64,000 nt of DNA. Origin: Caldilineaceae bacterium (GTDB lineage: Bacteria > Chloroflexota > Anaerolineae > Caldilineales > Caldilineaceae). The notes under the pieces were generated by a model, which was not told the DNA's origin, did not search any database, and was given only the letters and a program-made list of their open reading frames with translations. The translations under genes and the position numbers were made by a program. Location: assembly GCA_022842065.1 (NCBI GenBank), contig JALHQH010000002.1, positions 220,199 through 284,198 on the forward strand. Direction: 5' to 3'. This document shows positions 24,972 to 33,481 of the stretch, in pieces. The stretch's first letter is position 1. The number at the start of each line of letters is the position of its first letter.

Positions 24972-25235
24972 TTAGATCGCCAGATCATCGTACATGGCTT
25001 GGGCAGCGTCATAGCGTACACCGCCCCCCCGTTCTAATTCGGCCATCGCTTCTACTGTTTCACGATTCGGCTGCTTGACTAGCATCGGCCGGAAAGGTAA
25101 CCCACCTTCATTAACAGCCTGTTGTAAGAAGATCCGGATTGCTTCTGCTGTGGTCATACCCATTGCCGCAAAGAGCACCTCAGCCTGCGCCTTTAATTCG
25201 GGATTGACCCGTGAGCGGACGGTTGCCTTTGCCAT
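24972..25235 (-). CDS. RelB/DinJ-family antitoxin without an adjacent toxin
   Basis: An 87-residue protein. Residues 1-45 (ATVRSRVNPELKAQAEVLFAAMGMTTAEAIRIFL) are the RelB/DinJ ribbon-helix-helix domain, and the C-terminus carries the toxin-binding tail. RelB/DinJ antitoxins normally precede a RelE or YafQ toxin. Here the next frame downstream is the NACHT2 gene after a hairpin, and no 80-100-residue RelE-like frame exists on either side. It may be a leftover of a lost module or act as a stand-alone repressor or anti-addiction factor. A GAGGAT ribosome site precedes ATG 25235. Confidence 0.83.
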   Translation of the reverse strand: MAKATVRSRVNPELKAQAEVLFAAMGMTTAEAIRIFLQQAVNEGGLPFRPMLVKQPNRETVEAMAELERGGGVRYDAAQAMYDDLAI

Positions 25236-25285
25236 TAGAATAGATCCTCACGCAAAAGGATGATAACGTAACTTATACCAGCGGT

Positions 25286-25334
25286 TGTCATCATTTAGCA
25301 TGTTTACTCGTGTAGAAAATGCTAAATGATGACA
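25286..25334. repeat. Inverted repeat upstream of the orphan antitoxin
   Basis: Perfect 16-base arms (TGTCATCATTTAGCAT and its complement) at 25286-25301 and 25319-25334 with a 17-base loop, about 50 bases upstream of the antitoxin ATG on its promoter side. The position and symmetry would suit an operator. Confidence 0.65.
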
Positions 25335-25404
25335 GAGCCAAGTATAGTAGATAACAAGCGCTGGCGATGAAGAGAATTAAGCAATTGTTTCTGTATACCC
25401 TGGC

Positions 25405-25491
25405 CGCTCGGCGATGAATCGCCGAGCGAACGAACAGCGCCCGCTGAAGCGGGCTTGTATTCCCAAAAGCCCGCTTCAGCGGGCGCTGTTC
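25405..25491. repeat. Two adjacent strong hairpins
   Basis: The first hairpin (25405-25428) has 11-base arms CGCTCGGCGAT and a 2-base loop. The second has perfect 25-base arms (25432-25456 and 25467-25491) with a 10-base loop. They separate the small adaptor-like gene from the antitoxin and may end its transcription. Confidence 0.78.
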
Positions 25492-25585
25492 CTAGCCAGG
25501 CGGCTTTAGCCCCTGGCGGTCACGGTACACCGAAAAATTCTTCACCCTTCATCAACCCCAGGGACTGGAAATGCTACAAACGCCC

Positions 25586-26113
25586 CTACTTCTTATCACG
25601 CCCGACAAAGTCGCCGCCGGTGTTGACATTGCCTTCCACAAAGGTGCCGCCGCCGGTGTTGATCTGGCGATGGTCGCCACCTTGCCGCTCAATATAGGTG
25701 CCGGCCTGAATGTTGCGATTGTGGTCGCCGGTGCTGATCTGGCTGTTGGTCACCGCGCCGCCGATGGCTACCCCCCGTTCCCCAGCGGTGACGGTGGGGT
25801 GGCCCCCCTGGCCAAGCAGGGTCAACAGGTGGGTGGCAGCGGTTACGAGCGTTGGCTCATTGAGCAGGGTGGGGTGCGCTTGGGCAGCGTTGTCTAATTC
25901 TTCGCGCAACGTGCTCTGCCGCCCTGACGAGGTGGGCTTGGCCTCGACCTGGGCAACGGCATTTTGCAGGTCGGCTGCCTGTCCCAAACGCTGGGCAAGC
26001 AACTCTTTTACCTTGGCATAAGCGGCACGCACCGGTTCATCCAGCAGCGTCTGCGTGGCGGCCGCAGTTGCGCCGGAGACGATGGCGGTCCACAGCAGAG
26101 TGATGGGGTCCAT
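25586..26113 (-). CDS. Small protein sharing the Gly/Asn-rich motif of the NACHT proteins
   Basis: A 175-residue protein. Residues 1-105 are helical (an Ala-rich start, then a LLAQRLGQAADLQNAVAQVEA coil). Residues 110-142 repeat the motif found near the N-terminus of both NACHT proteins (GERGVAIGG...NSQISTGDHNRNIQAGTYIE). Residues 143-175 add further short turns (GGDHRQINTGGGTFVEGN, VNTGGDFVGRDKK) of a beta-helix-like repeat. Such repeats could allow like-with-like stacking, making this a plausible adaptor or nucleator for the NACHT proteins; that is inference. ATG 26113 has GAGGAGC upstream; the longer frame to 26230 is unlikely because it runs through an inverted repeat. Confidence 0.7.
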   Translation of the reverse strand: MDPITLLWTAIVSGATAAATQTLLDEPVRAAYAKVKELLAQRLGQAADLQNAVAQVEAKPTSSGRQSTLREELDNAAQAHPTLLNEPTLVTAATHLLTLLGQGGHPTVTAGERGVAIGGAVTNSQISTGDHNRNIQAGTYIERQGGDHRQINTGGGTFVEGNVNTGGDFVGRDKK

Positions 26114-26186
26114 TGGAGTTTGCTCCTCGGGAAAGTTGCACAGTACGGGTTGATGGTAGCTGGCGTTCATTATAGCATGAGCGTTT

Positions 26187-26261
26187 ACAACAACGGATTT
26201 AGGAAGCAACGGATTTCCCCACGCCGACAAACAATCGGTTACTTCCTAAATCCGTTGTTGT
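26187..26261. repeat. Inverted repeat between divergent genes
   Basis: Perfect 20-base arms (ACAACAACGGATTTAGGAAG and its complement) at 26187-26206 and 26242-26261, loop 35 bases. It sits in the 350-base gap between the adaptor-like gene and the divergent nuclease-helicase gene. The rest of the gap has only a small ACGTGGT hairpin and short CGTGAAACGT-type repeats. Confidence 0.8.
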
Positions 26262-26466
26262 GTTAGCATCCCGACGTCATCACCACGCTGAACGTGGTAA
26301 CGAACAACGAGCAAACGCCCCACCACCCGCCCCCAAACTTGCACAATTTCCAAATTTCCTCACAATAGAACGGATGTATTTGTGAAACGTAAAACGTGAA
26401 ACGTAACTCGTCACCCATCATTCGCCCCGCTCTCGGGGCGAATCACTAGTCACCTAGTCACCGACC

Positions 26467-29400
26467 ATGAACCGTTATGTTGCTGATCTTCATATCCATT
26501 CCTATTACTCGCGTGCTACCAGCAAGGATCTCAACTTGGAGCACCTCGCCAAATGGGCGCAGATCAAGGGGGTGCAGATCGTGGCCACCGGTGATATTGC
26601 GCACCCTGGCTGGCTGGCCGAGTTGCGCGCCAAGCTGGAACCGGCGGAGGATGGACTCTTTCGCCTAAAGGAAGAGTTGCTGACGCCGATCCAGGCCGAG
26701 GTGCCCGCGGCTTGCCACGCCGAGGTGCGCTTTTTGTTGGGCGGTGAGATCAGCAATATCTATAAGCGCCATGATCAGGTGCGTAAGGTCCACAATCTCT
26801 GCTTCTTCCCTAGCTTTGCGGCGCTCGACCTCTTTCAAGCCAGGCTGGAGCGGATCGGCAATATCCGCGCTGATGGTCGGCCGATCCTGGGGCTGGACTC
26901 GCGCGACCTGCTGGAAATTACGCTGGAGACCGACCCGCGCGGCTACTTTATTCCCGCCCACATCTGGACCCCCTGGTTTGCCATGTTTGGCTCCAAGTCG
27001 GGTTTTGACACGGTGGAGGAATGTTTTGGCGATTTGACTGACCAGATCTTTGCCGTGGAGACTGGCCTTTCCGCCGACCCAGCCATGTGTTGGCGTGTCT
27101 CGGATCTGGACCGCTATACCCTTGTCTCGAACTCGGATGCCCATTCGCCGCCCAAGTTGGCGCGCGAGGCGTCGGTTTTTAATACCGCGTGGTCCTATGA
27201 CGCGCTCTTTGGCGCGCTCAAAAGTGGTGATCCTGCGCAATATTTGGGTACGCTTGAGTTTTTCCCAGAAGAGGGCAAGTATCACTTTGACGGCCACCGC
27301 AAGTGTGGCATTCGCTGGCATCCGCAGACGAGTATCGCGCATGGGGATCGCTGTTCCGTCTGCGGCAAAGAGGTGACGGTGGGGGTGATGCACCGCGTCG
27401 AAGCGCTGGCCGACCGCCCCGAAGGGGGTAAACCAGCGTTGACCCACCCCTTTCGCAGCCTCATCCCCTTGCCGGAGATCCTGGCCGAGGTGGAGGGCGC
27501 GGGGTCGGGCTCGAAGCGGGTGCAGGGGGTTTATTTTGAGCTGCTGGGCAAGTTGGGCAATGAGTTGCAGATTTTGCTTGACACAGGGCTGGAACAGATT
27601 GAACGAGCTGGCAGCCCCCTGCTGGCCGAGGCGATTCGCCGCATGCGTACGGGGGCGGTGCAGATTGATGGTGGTTATGACGGCGAGTTTGGGGTGATCA
27701 AGATCTTTGCGGCCGGCGAGAAGGCGAAGCTGGCAGCCCCACAGTTGGGATTGTTTGGGGCTGAGATTGGGGTGGGGGTGAAGCATGAAGCAACAGAGAA
27801 CGCAGAGGGGACGGAGAGCACAGAGCGTTTAGGGGAGGTTGTGGCCCCATCTGCAAAGGCAACTGTTCCCAACAACCACATCACGCCCAATGGCACTGGT
27901 ACCTTGCCAACCAGCCTAAATTCAGTTACGCCCCAATCTTCACTACACGAAGAAAGCATCCCCTACCAAAGCGTCGCGGTTGAAAATCCGCCTTCATCCG
28001 CCGGGGACCCTATGGGTGCAGCCAAATCCGCGTTCTATCTCTCCGCCCTGAACGAACGCCAGCGCGCCGCAGTCGAAACGGTCGATCAGTCGGTGATCAT
28101 CGTCGCTGGGCCGGGGACGGGGAAGACGCGCACGTTGACGGTGCGCATGGCCCATTTGATCGAGGCCAAGGGGGTTGCGCCCGAAGCGATGTTGGCGATT
28201 ACCTTTACCAACAAGGCGGCCGAGGAGATGCGCGAACGGTTGACGGGTTTGCTGGGCGCGGCGACGGCGGGGCGGCTGACGATCAAGACCTTTCATGCCT
28301 TTGGCGCGCAACTGCTCAAGGAGCGGGGCGAAACGATTGGGATTAGCCCGACCTTTGCGATTGCCAGTGAAGAGGATCAGCGGACGTTGCTCAAAAGTCT
28401 GGTAACCGAGGGGAGTGAAAAGACGATCAACCACCTGCTTGACCAGATCAGTGCGGCCAAGGATCTGCTACTCGCCCCTGATGATCCATCACTCGCTGAA
28501 CATTTTCCTGATGCGCCGAACTTTGCCGATCTTTACAGCCGGTATGGGGCCGGCTTGCGCGCCAACCGGCTGCTCGACTTTGCCGACCTGATCTTTCAGA
28601 CGGTGCGGCTGTTGGAGAGTCAGCCAGGGATTTTGGCACATTATCAGGAACGTTATCGCTGGTTGGCAGTGGATGAGTACCAGGATATTAACTATGCGCA
28701 ATATCGTCTGCTGCGGCTGTTGACACCGCCAGGCACAAACCTCTGTGCAATTGGCGACCCCGACCAGGCAATCTATGGTTTCCGCGGGGCCAAACGTGAA
28801 TATTTTCTGCGCTTCCAACAGGATTTCCCTGATGCCCAGTTGCTACAACTCGATCAGAATTACCGCTCGACGCAGACAATTCTGAGCGCTGCGGTGCAGG
28901 TGATCGCAGAGAGCAGCGACCGGGGCAGCGCCCTGCAAATCTGGTCCGACTTTGTCGATCAGACCAAGTTGCAGATCTACCAGGCCCCCACCGATAAAGC
29001 CGAGGCGGAATATGTGGTCCATCAGATCGAGCAGATGGTAGGCGGCACCAGCTACTTTTCGCTCGACTCGGGGCGCACCAGTGGCACGGAAGAAGGGGTA
29101 CGCGGCTTTGGTGACTTTGCCGTGCTCTACCGCACCAGCGCGCAGAGTCGGTTGCTGATTGAGGCTTTCGAGCGCTCGGGCATCCCTTACCAGACGGTGG
29201 GCCAGACGCCGCTGGTCGAATACAAGGAGATCCGGCAGTTGCTCGCCTATCTCTGGTTGGCGATCAACCCGACCATGACCTTTTACCAGGAGCAGATCTA
29301 CGCCAATGCGCGGCGCAAGGATCTGGCGCGGATTGGCTATTTTTTGCCCAAGTTACAGGCGTGGCAGGGCGCACAACCGGTCAGTGAGTTGATCGATAGG

Positions 29401-29907
29401 GTGGCAGAATTTATGCGGGTTGATCTGGAGGGAAAGTTGACTGACGCCCAGAGCGAACGCATCGCCCGCTTGCGCCGACGTAGTCAGCCCTTTGGCCTCC
29501 ATTTGCGTGATTTTCTGGAAGCCACCCTCCTGCAACATGAGACTGATCACTACGACCAGCGCGCCGACCGGGTGACGCTAATGACCCTCCACGCGGCCAA
29601 AGGACTGGAATTTGGGGTGGTCTTTATGGTCGGCTGTGAAGAAACACTCTTGCCCTATACGTTGGCCGGCCGCGAAAGCGATCTTGAGGAGGAGCGGCGG
29701 CTCTTTTATGTGGGGATGACGCGGGCACAACAACAGTTGATCCTACTCCACGCGCGCAAACGGGTGCTCTACGGGCAGCGCATGGAGAATGAGCCATCCC
29801 CCTTTTTGCATGACATCGCCGCCGCGCTCAAGGAACTGAAGTCGATGGCGGGGCGCAAGCCAAAGAAGGAACGGCCCGAAGAGTTGCAACTGAGCTTGTT
29901 TGCTTAA
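26467..29907 (+). CDS. Endonuclease Q-like PHP nuclease fused to a UvrD/Rep helicase
   Basis: A 1146-residue fusion. Residues 1-430 match the EndoQ-type PHP nuclease: DLHIHSYYS (7-15), LLGGEISNIY, GLDSRDLLEI, PAHIWTPWF, SNSDAHSP, and a zinc site using Cys280 and His285 with Cys296-x-x-Cys299. EndoQ cuts DNA 5' of deaminated bases such as uracil or hypoxanthine. A low-complexity linker spans about 440-520. Residues 525-1146 are a superfamily 1 helicase: LNERQRAAV (Q motif), GPGTGKT (548-554), TFTNKAAEEM, VDEYQDI (Asp736-Glu737), GDPDQAIYGFRGA, LDQNYRS, TLHAAKGLEF and VGMTRA. A single chain could nick and then unwind damaged DNA. It stands alone. Confidence 0.92.
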   Translation: MNRYVADLHIHSYYSRATSKDLNLEHLAKWAQIKGVQIVATGDIAHPGWLAELRAKLEPAEDGLFRLKEELLTPIQAEVPAACHAEVRFLLGGEISNIYKRHDQVRKVHNLCFFPSFAALDLFQARLERIGNIRADGRPILGLDSRDLLEITLETDPRGYFIPAHIWTPWFAMFGSKSGFDTVEECFGDLTDQIFAVETGLSADPAMCWRVSDLDRYTLVSNSDAHSPPKLAREASVFNTAWSYDALFGALKSGDPAQYLGTLEFFPEEGKYHFDGHRKCGIRWHPQTSIAHGDRCSVCGKEVTVGVMHRVEALADRPEGGKPALTHPFRSLIPLPEILAEVEGAGSGSKRVQGVYFELLGKLGNELQILLDTGLEQIERAGSPLLAEAIRRMRTGAVQIDGGYDGEFGVIKIFAAGEKAKLAAPQLGLFGAEIGVGVKHEATENAEGTESTERLGEVVAPSAKATVPNNHITPNGTGTLPTSLNSVTPQSSLHEESIPYQSVAVENPPSSAGDPMGAAKSAFYLSALNERQRAAVETVDQSVIIVAGPGTGKTRTLTVRMAHLIEAKGVAPEAMLAITFTNKAAEEMRERLTGLLGAATAGRLTIKTFHAFGAQLLKERGETIGISPTFAIASEEDQRTLLKSLVTEGSEKTINHLLDQISAAKDLLLAPDDPSLAEHFPDAPNFADLYSRYGAGLRANRLLDFADLIFQTVRLLESQPGILAHYQERYRWLAVDEYQDINYAQYRLLRLLTPPGTNLCAIGDPDQAIYGFRGAKREYFLRFQQDFPDAQLLQLDQNYRSTQTILSAAVQVIAESSDRGSALQIWSDFVDQTKLQIYQAPTDKAEAEYVVHQIEQMVGGTSYFSLDSGRTSGTEEGVRGFGDFAVLYRTSAQSRLLIEAFERSGIPYQTVGQTPLVEYKEIRQLLAYLWLAINPTMTFYQEQIYANARRKDLARIGYFLPKLQAWQGAQPVSELIDRVAEFMRVDLEGKLTDAQSERIARLRRRSQPFGLHLRDFLEATLLQHETDHYDQRADRVTLMTLHAAKGLEFGVVFMVGCEETLLPYTLAGRESDLEEERRLFYVGMTRAQQQLILLHARKRVLYGQRMENEPSPFLHDIAAALKELKSMAGRKPKKERPEELQLSLFA

Positions 29908-29960
29908 TGCAAAAATAGAACACAGATTAGGAAACGTATAGTGAGCATCCCGCATTGCGA

Positions 29961-30190
29961 CCGTTCGCATCAGGTGATGCTCACTACACTGGTACTCGAC
30001 CGCGCGGCCAGTGTACTGCGCATCCCCTGATGCGCAGACCGTCCTACATTGCGGCCGTTCGCATCGGGGGATGCTCACTACACTGGTACTCGACCGCGCG
30101 GCCAGTGTACTGCGCATCCCCTGATGCGCAGACCGTCCTGCATTACGGCCGTTCGCATCGGGGGATGCTCACTACACGCGGACGCGGAGC
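29961..30190. repeat. 94-bp tandem repeat (about 2.3 copies) built of REP hairpins
   Basis: Units begin CCGTTCGCATC at 29961, 30055 and 30149, exactly 94 bases apart. Each full unit contains an imperfect GCATC...GATGC hairpin, a CACTGG...CCAGTG hairpin and the REP palindrome CTGCGCATC-CCCT-GATGCGCAG (30016-30037 and 30110-30131). The palindrome shares the TGCGCATC/GATGCGCA stem with the hairpins flanking the RAYT gene. Confidence 0.88.
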
Positions 30191-30249
30191 ATCCGGCGCA
30201 CCATAACCACGCTCCGCGTGGTTACGAGCCGATAGACAAAGAGGATGAT

Positions 30250-31209
30250 ATGACACCACTTTATGGGGCGGTTGAACCCTATGCCCAGGGGCTGTTGGCG
30301 GTGGGCGATGATAATTTTATCTACTGGGAAAGCTGCGGCAACCCAGCAGGCAGGCCGGCACTGGTGTTGCATGGGGGACCGGGGTCGGGCTGCACGGTGG
30401 GGATGCGCCGCTTTTTTGACCCAGCGGCGTACCGGATTGTGCTCTTTGACCAGCGCGGCTGTGGCCGCAGCCGCCCCCATGCCGGCGATCCAGCGACCGA
30501 TCTGCGGGTGAACACCACCGATCACCTGGTGGCGGATATCGAACGGCTGCGTAACCATTTGGGGATCGACCGTTGGTTGGTCTATGGTGGTTCGTGGGGT
30601 TCGACCTTGGCGCTTACCTATGCCGAACGTTTTCCCCAGCAGGTCGCCGCCATTGTCCTGGCTGGGGTGACGATGACGCGGCGATCCGAGATCGACTGGC
30701 TTTATCAGGGCGTAGCCCCCATGTTTCCGGCGCAGTGGGTGCGTTTTCGCGAGGGGGTGCCGGCCGACCAACGGGATGGTGATCTGGTAGCTGCCTACTA
30801 TCAGTTGCTGCATGATCAAGATCCTGCGGTGCGAGCTAAGGCGGCGCAAGATTGGCATGACTGGGAAGCGGCACAACTCTCCGTCGAGCCGAATGCCCAG
30901 CCACCGGCGACTTGGTCCGATCCCAACTTTAGGATGGCACGGGCGCGCATTGTGACCCATTACTTTCAGCACAATGCCTGGCTGGAGGAGGGGATCATCT
31001 TGCGCCAGGCTCATCGACTAGCGGGTGTTCCCGGTGTGATGGTGCATGGCCGCCTCGATCTAGGCGCACCGTTGGTCACCGCCTGGGAACTGGCGCAAGC
31101 TTGGCCAAAGGGGGAACTGGTCTTGGTCAGCGGGGCCGGCCATAGCACCGGCGATCCGGGGATGCCCGAAGCGATCATCGCGGCGACAGATCGTTTTGCC
31201 CAGGGCTAA
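30250..31209 (+). CDS. pip: Prolyl aminopeptidase (proline iminopeptidase)
   Basis: A 319-residue alpha/beta hydrolase of the S33 family that removes N-terminal proline from peptides. Landmarks are LHGGPGSGC (oxyanion region), FDQRGCGRSRPHA, GGSWGSTLALTYAE with the nucleophile serine, a helical cap, GRLDLGAP with the aspartate and GAGHSTGD with the histidine. ATG 30250 has AGAGGATG upstream. The longer in-frame start at 30049 would translate the tandem REP repeat and is rejected. No operon partner. Confidence 0.92.
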   Translation: MTPLYGAVEPYAQGLLAVGDDNFIYWESCGNPAGRPALVLHGGPGSGCTVGMRRFFDPAAYRIVLFDQRGCGRSRPHAGDPATDLRVNTTDHLVADIERLRNHLGIDRWLVYGGSWGSTLALTYAERFPQQVAAIVLAGVTMTRRSEIDWLYQGVAPMFPAQWVRFREGVPADQRDGDLVAAYYQLLHDQDPAVRAKAAQDWHDWEAAQLSVEPNAQPPATWSDPNFRMARARIVTHYFQHNAWLEEGIILRQAHRLAGVPGVMVHGRLDLGAPLVTAWELAQAWPKGELVLVSGAGHSTGDPGMPEAIIAATDRFAQG

Positions 31210-31230
31210 CTAGATCCGGATCCGCTGGAC

Positions 31231-31250
31231 CCCAGCCTTAAAAGGCTGGG
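31231..31250 (+). terminator. Terminator-like hairpin after pip
   Basis: CCCAGCC-TTAAAA-GGCTGGG followed by CCTTCT, starting 21 bases past the pip stop. The stem is G+C-rich but the T-run is weak. Nothing else is evident in the 250 bases up to the next gene. Confidence 0.5.
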
Positions 31251-31462
31251 CCTTCTGCCGCCACGCCGTGGCTAAACTGGCAAAATTTCCCTGACGCTGT
31301 ACTAGTACGCAGTAGCGGAGGTGAGAGAGTGACTGACCTGCTGGGGGTTGATTTACGCCTTTATGAAGTAGTCTGCCGGTAGAGATCTTACAGAAGCGGC
31401 AAGAATTTAGCAGGACAATAGACAGATTGCAGTAACATCAGCGACGCAGACAAGGAAAACTC

Positions 31463-32968
31463 ATGTCACGACAGCGCACGATTCTCACCACAATCGGCAT
31501 TATGCTCGGTCTCTTTATGGCCTCGATGGAGGCAACGGTAATTGCCACGGCGATGCCGACGATTGTCAGCCAACTGGGCGGGTTGGCGATCTATAGTTGG
31601 GCTTTTTCGGCCTATATGCTCACGTCAACGACGACGGTGCCGATCTATGGCAAATTGTCGGACATCTATGGCCGCCGCCCCGTCTTTGGCGTGGCGATGG
31701 TGATCTTTCTGGTCGCCTCAGTGCTCTGTGGGCTGGCGCAGAGTATGGAACAGTTGATTGCGTTTCGCGCGCTGCAAGGGATTGGAGCCGGTGGGATCAT
31801 GCCGCTGGTCTTTATTATTGTCGGTGACATCTTTAGCTTTGAACAGCGGGCCAAGATGAATGGGCTCTTCTCTGGCGTCTGGGGCGTTTCCTCCGTAGTG
31901 GGGCCGCTGTTGGGTGGCTTTTTGGTCGATCAAATTTCGTGGCATTGGGTCTTTTACATCAATGTCATTCCCGGCATCATCGCCGCGTTGATGGTTTGGT
32001 TTGCCATGCAGGATCGCCATGTCGACAAGACCGTCAAGCCAAGCGTCGACTATGCGGGGGCGGTGCTGCTGAGCGCCACCGTCGTCTGCTTGCTCATGGG
32101 GCTCTTTGAAATAAGCACGACGATCGGCGTAACACTGCTCGGCTTGTCGGTGATTTTTCTGATTGCGTTGATTGTGGTCGAACGCCGCGCCGCGGACCCG
32201 ATCCTACCCCTGGCCCTCTTTCGCCAGCGCCTCTTTGCCAGTGCCAACGCGCATGGGCTATTAAGCGGCTGGGCCATGTTTGGCAGCCTCTCCTTTGTGC
32301 CCCTTTTTGTGCAGGCGGTGCTGGGCACGACGGCAACCGAAGCCGGCTCGGCCCTGACCCCGATGTTGCTGGGCTGGGTGATCTCCAGCATTATCGGCAG
32401 TCGGGCACTGCTCTATATCAATTATCGGATTGTGGTGCTGACGGGCACAGCACTACTCGTCGTCGGCGCGTTTCTGATGACGCAAGCCAGTGCAGAGATG
32501 ACCCGCCTGCAGACCATGATCAACCTCACTTTTATGGGCGTAGGGATGGGTTTTGCGGTCTCACCCTTTTTGATCGCGGTACAAAGTGCAGTGCTTAAAC
32601 GGGAGCTGGGCATGGCGACCTCGACCCTGCAATTTAGTCGCAATATTGGGGGCACGCTAGGGGTAAGTGTGATGGGGGCGGTCTTGGCCACACGCCTGGC
32701 GGCGGCTTTAGAGGCAGCAGGAATGGATCCCGCCACCGTCTCGATTAACAGCCTGATCGATCCGCTGGAAGGCAGCAGTGCCGCCATTGATGGCGTGTTA
32801 CAGGTGGCCTTGGGCAGTGCGATCCAGGGGGTTTTTGTGATTGCCTTTGGCGCGGCGGTTTTGGCATTGGTTGCCAGCTTCTTTGCACCAGGCGGACGCA
32901 TTGGAGCACCCGACCAGAGTCAAGCGGCGACCGAAGCGCAGCAACCCACAGCAGTGGTCTCACACTAA
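31463..32968 (+). CDS. MFS transporter, DHA2 (14-TM) drug:H+ antiporter type
   Basis: A 501-residue membrane protein with 14 predicted helices. MEATVIATAMPTIVSQLGG (helix 1 region), YGKLSDIYGRRPVFGVAM (motif A) and GAGGIMPLVFIIVGDIF with GVWGVSSVVGPLLGGFLVDQISW (motif C) are characteristic of EmrB/QacA-type exporters. It would export lipophilic drugs or metabolites using the proton gradient. It stands alone and no regulator gene is adjacent. The start at 31463 has AAGGAAAA upstream. Confidence 0.92.
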   Translation: MSRQRTILTTIGIMLGLFMASMEATVIATAMPTIVSQLGGLAIYSWAFSAYMLTSTTTVPIYGKLSDIYGRRPVFGVAMVIFLVASVLCGLAQSMEQLIAFRALQGIGAGGIMPLVFIIVGDIFSFEQRAKMNGLFSGVWGVSSVVGPLLGGFLVDQISWHWVFYINVIPGIIAALMVWFAMQDRHVDKTVKPSVDYAGAVLLSATVVCLLMGLFEISTTIGVTLLGLSVIFLIALIVVERRAADPILPLALFRQRLFASANAHGLLSGWAMFGSLSFVPLFVQAVLGTTATEAGSALTPMLLGWVISSIIGSRALLYINYRIVVLTGTALLVVGAFLMTQASAEMTRLQTMINLTFMGVGMGFAVSPFLIAVQSAVLKRELGMATSTLQFSRNIGGTLGVSVMGAVLATRLAAALEAAGMDPATVSINSLIDPLEGSSAAIDGVLQVALGSAIQGVFVIAFGAAVLALVASFFAPGGRIGAPDQSQAATEAQQPTAVVSH

Positions 32969-33085
32969 CGCGGGGATTAAATCGTGAAACGTGAAACGTG
33001 ATGCGTGAAACGTGATGCGTGAATGGTTGCAGATGCGGATTTACGTTTCACGAATCACGCTTTACGTTTCACGCAGCACAGCAAA

Positions 33086-33481
33086 CTAATTCCACAACGA
33101 GTTGAGCCAATCCCAGGCAGTCTCGACGATCCACTCGCCGATCTGGAAGGTGATAAAAAGAAAGACAAAGAAGCCGATCACGATGCCGAGAATAAAAAAG
33201 GAAAACTTGTACTGAAAGGCAATCGTCATTGCCTGCCACCACTCCCAGCGCCCCACGGCTGTCCCTACTTGCCATGCCGCCCCCAGGGTCTCTGCAATCC
33301 AGTCACCATAAAAGTAAAATGCGAGCAGAGAACTAATCACCAACAGCCCTAAAAAGGCGAGCACAAGCGTGCCATTACGCCGGGTCAACTGTTGATCGCG
33401 GGCAGCAATGCGCGTCGACATCTCATCCAGGGTCAGATTCATAAAGGCGGGGTCACTTTTTTGCGCTCTGCGTCGGTTCAT
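33086..33481 (-). CDS. Small membrane protein of unknown function
   Basis: A 131-residue protein with two predicted membrane helices: LVLAFLGLLVISSLLAFYFY (about 38-57) and FFILGIVIGFFVFLFITFQI (about 93-112), separated by a Trp-rich loop (WEWWQAM). The N-terminus is basic. I chose ATG 33481 (MNRRRAQKSD); a start further upstream to 33523 and one at 33439 (MNLTLDE) are also open. It has no recognisable family and no operon partner. The short CGTGAAACGT repeats at 32985-33075 lie just after its stop. Confidence 0.6.
   Translation of the reverse strand: MNRRRAQKSDPAFMNLTLDEMSTRIAARDQQLTRRNGTLVLAFLGLLVISSLLAFYFYGDWIAETLGAAWQVGTAVGRWEWWQAMTIAFQYKFSFFILGIVIGFFVFLFITFQIGEWIVETAWDWLNSLWN

Noticed and set aside
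24903..25491. CRISPR array or integron-type site in the hairpin-rich stretch
   Set aside because: The hairpins differ from one another and are not regularly repeated with unique spacers; there are no Cas or integrase genes.
26665..27786. 373-codon minus-strand frame opposite the nuclease part of the fusion
   Set aside because: Antisense of conserved PHP and zinc-site codons; no recognisable motifs or start signals.
30049..30249. N-terminal extension of pip to 30049
   Set aside because: The extra 67 codons translate the tandem REP repeat; ATG 30250 has a good ribosome site and matches the normal pip start.
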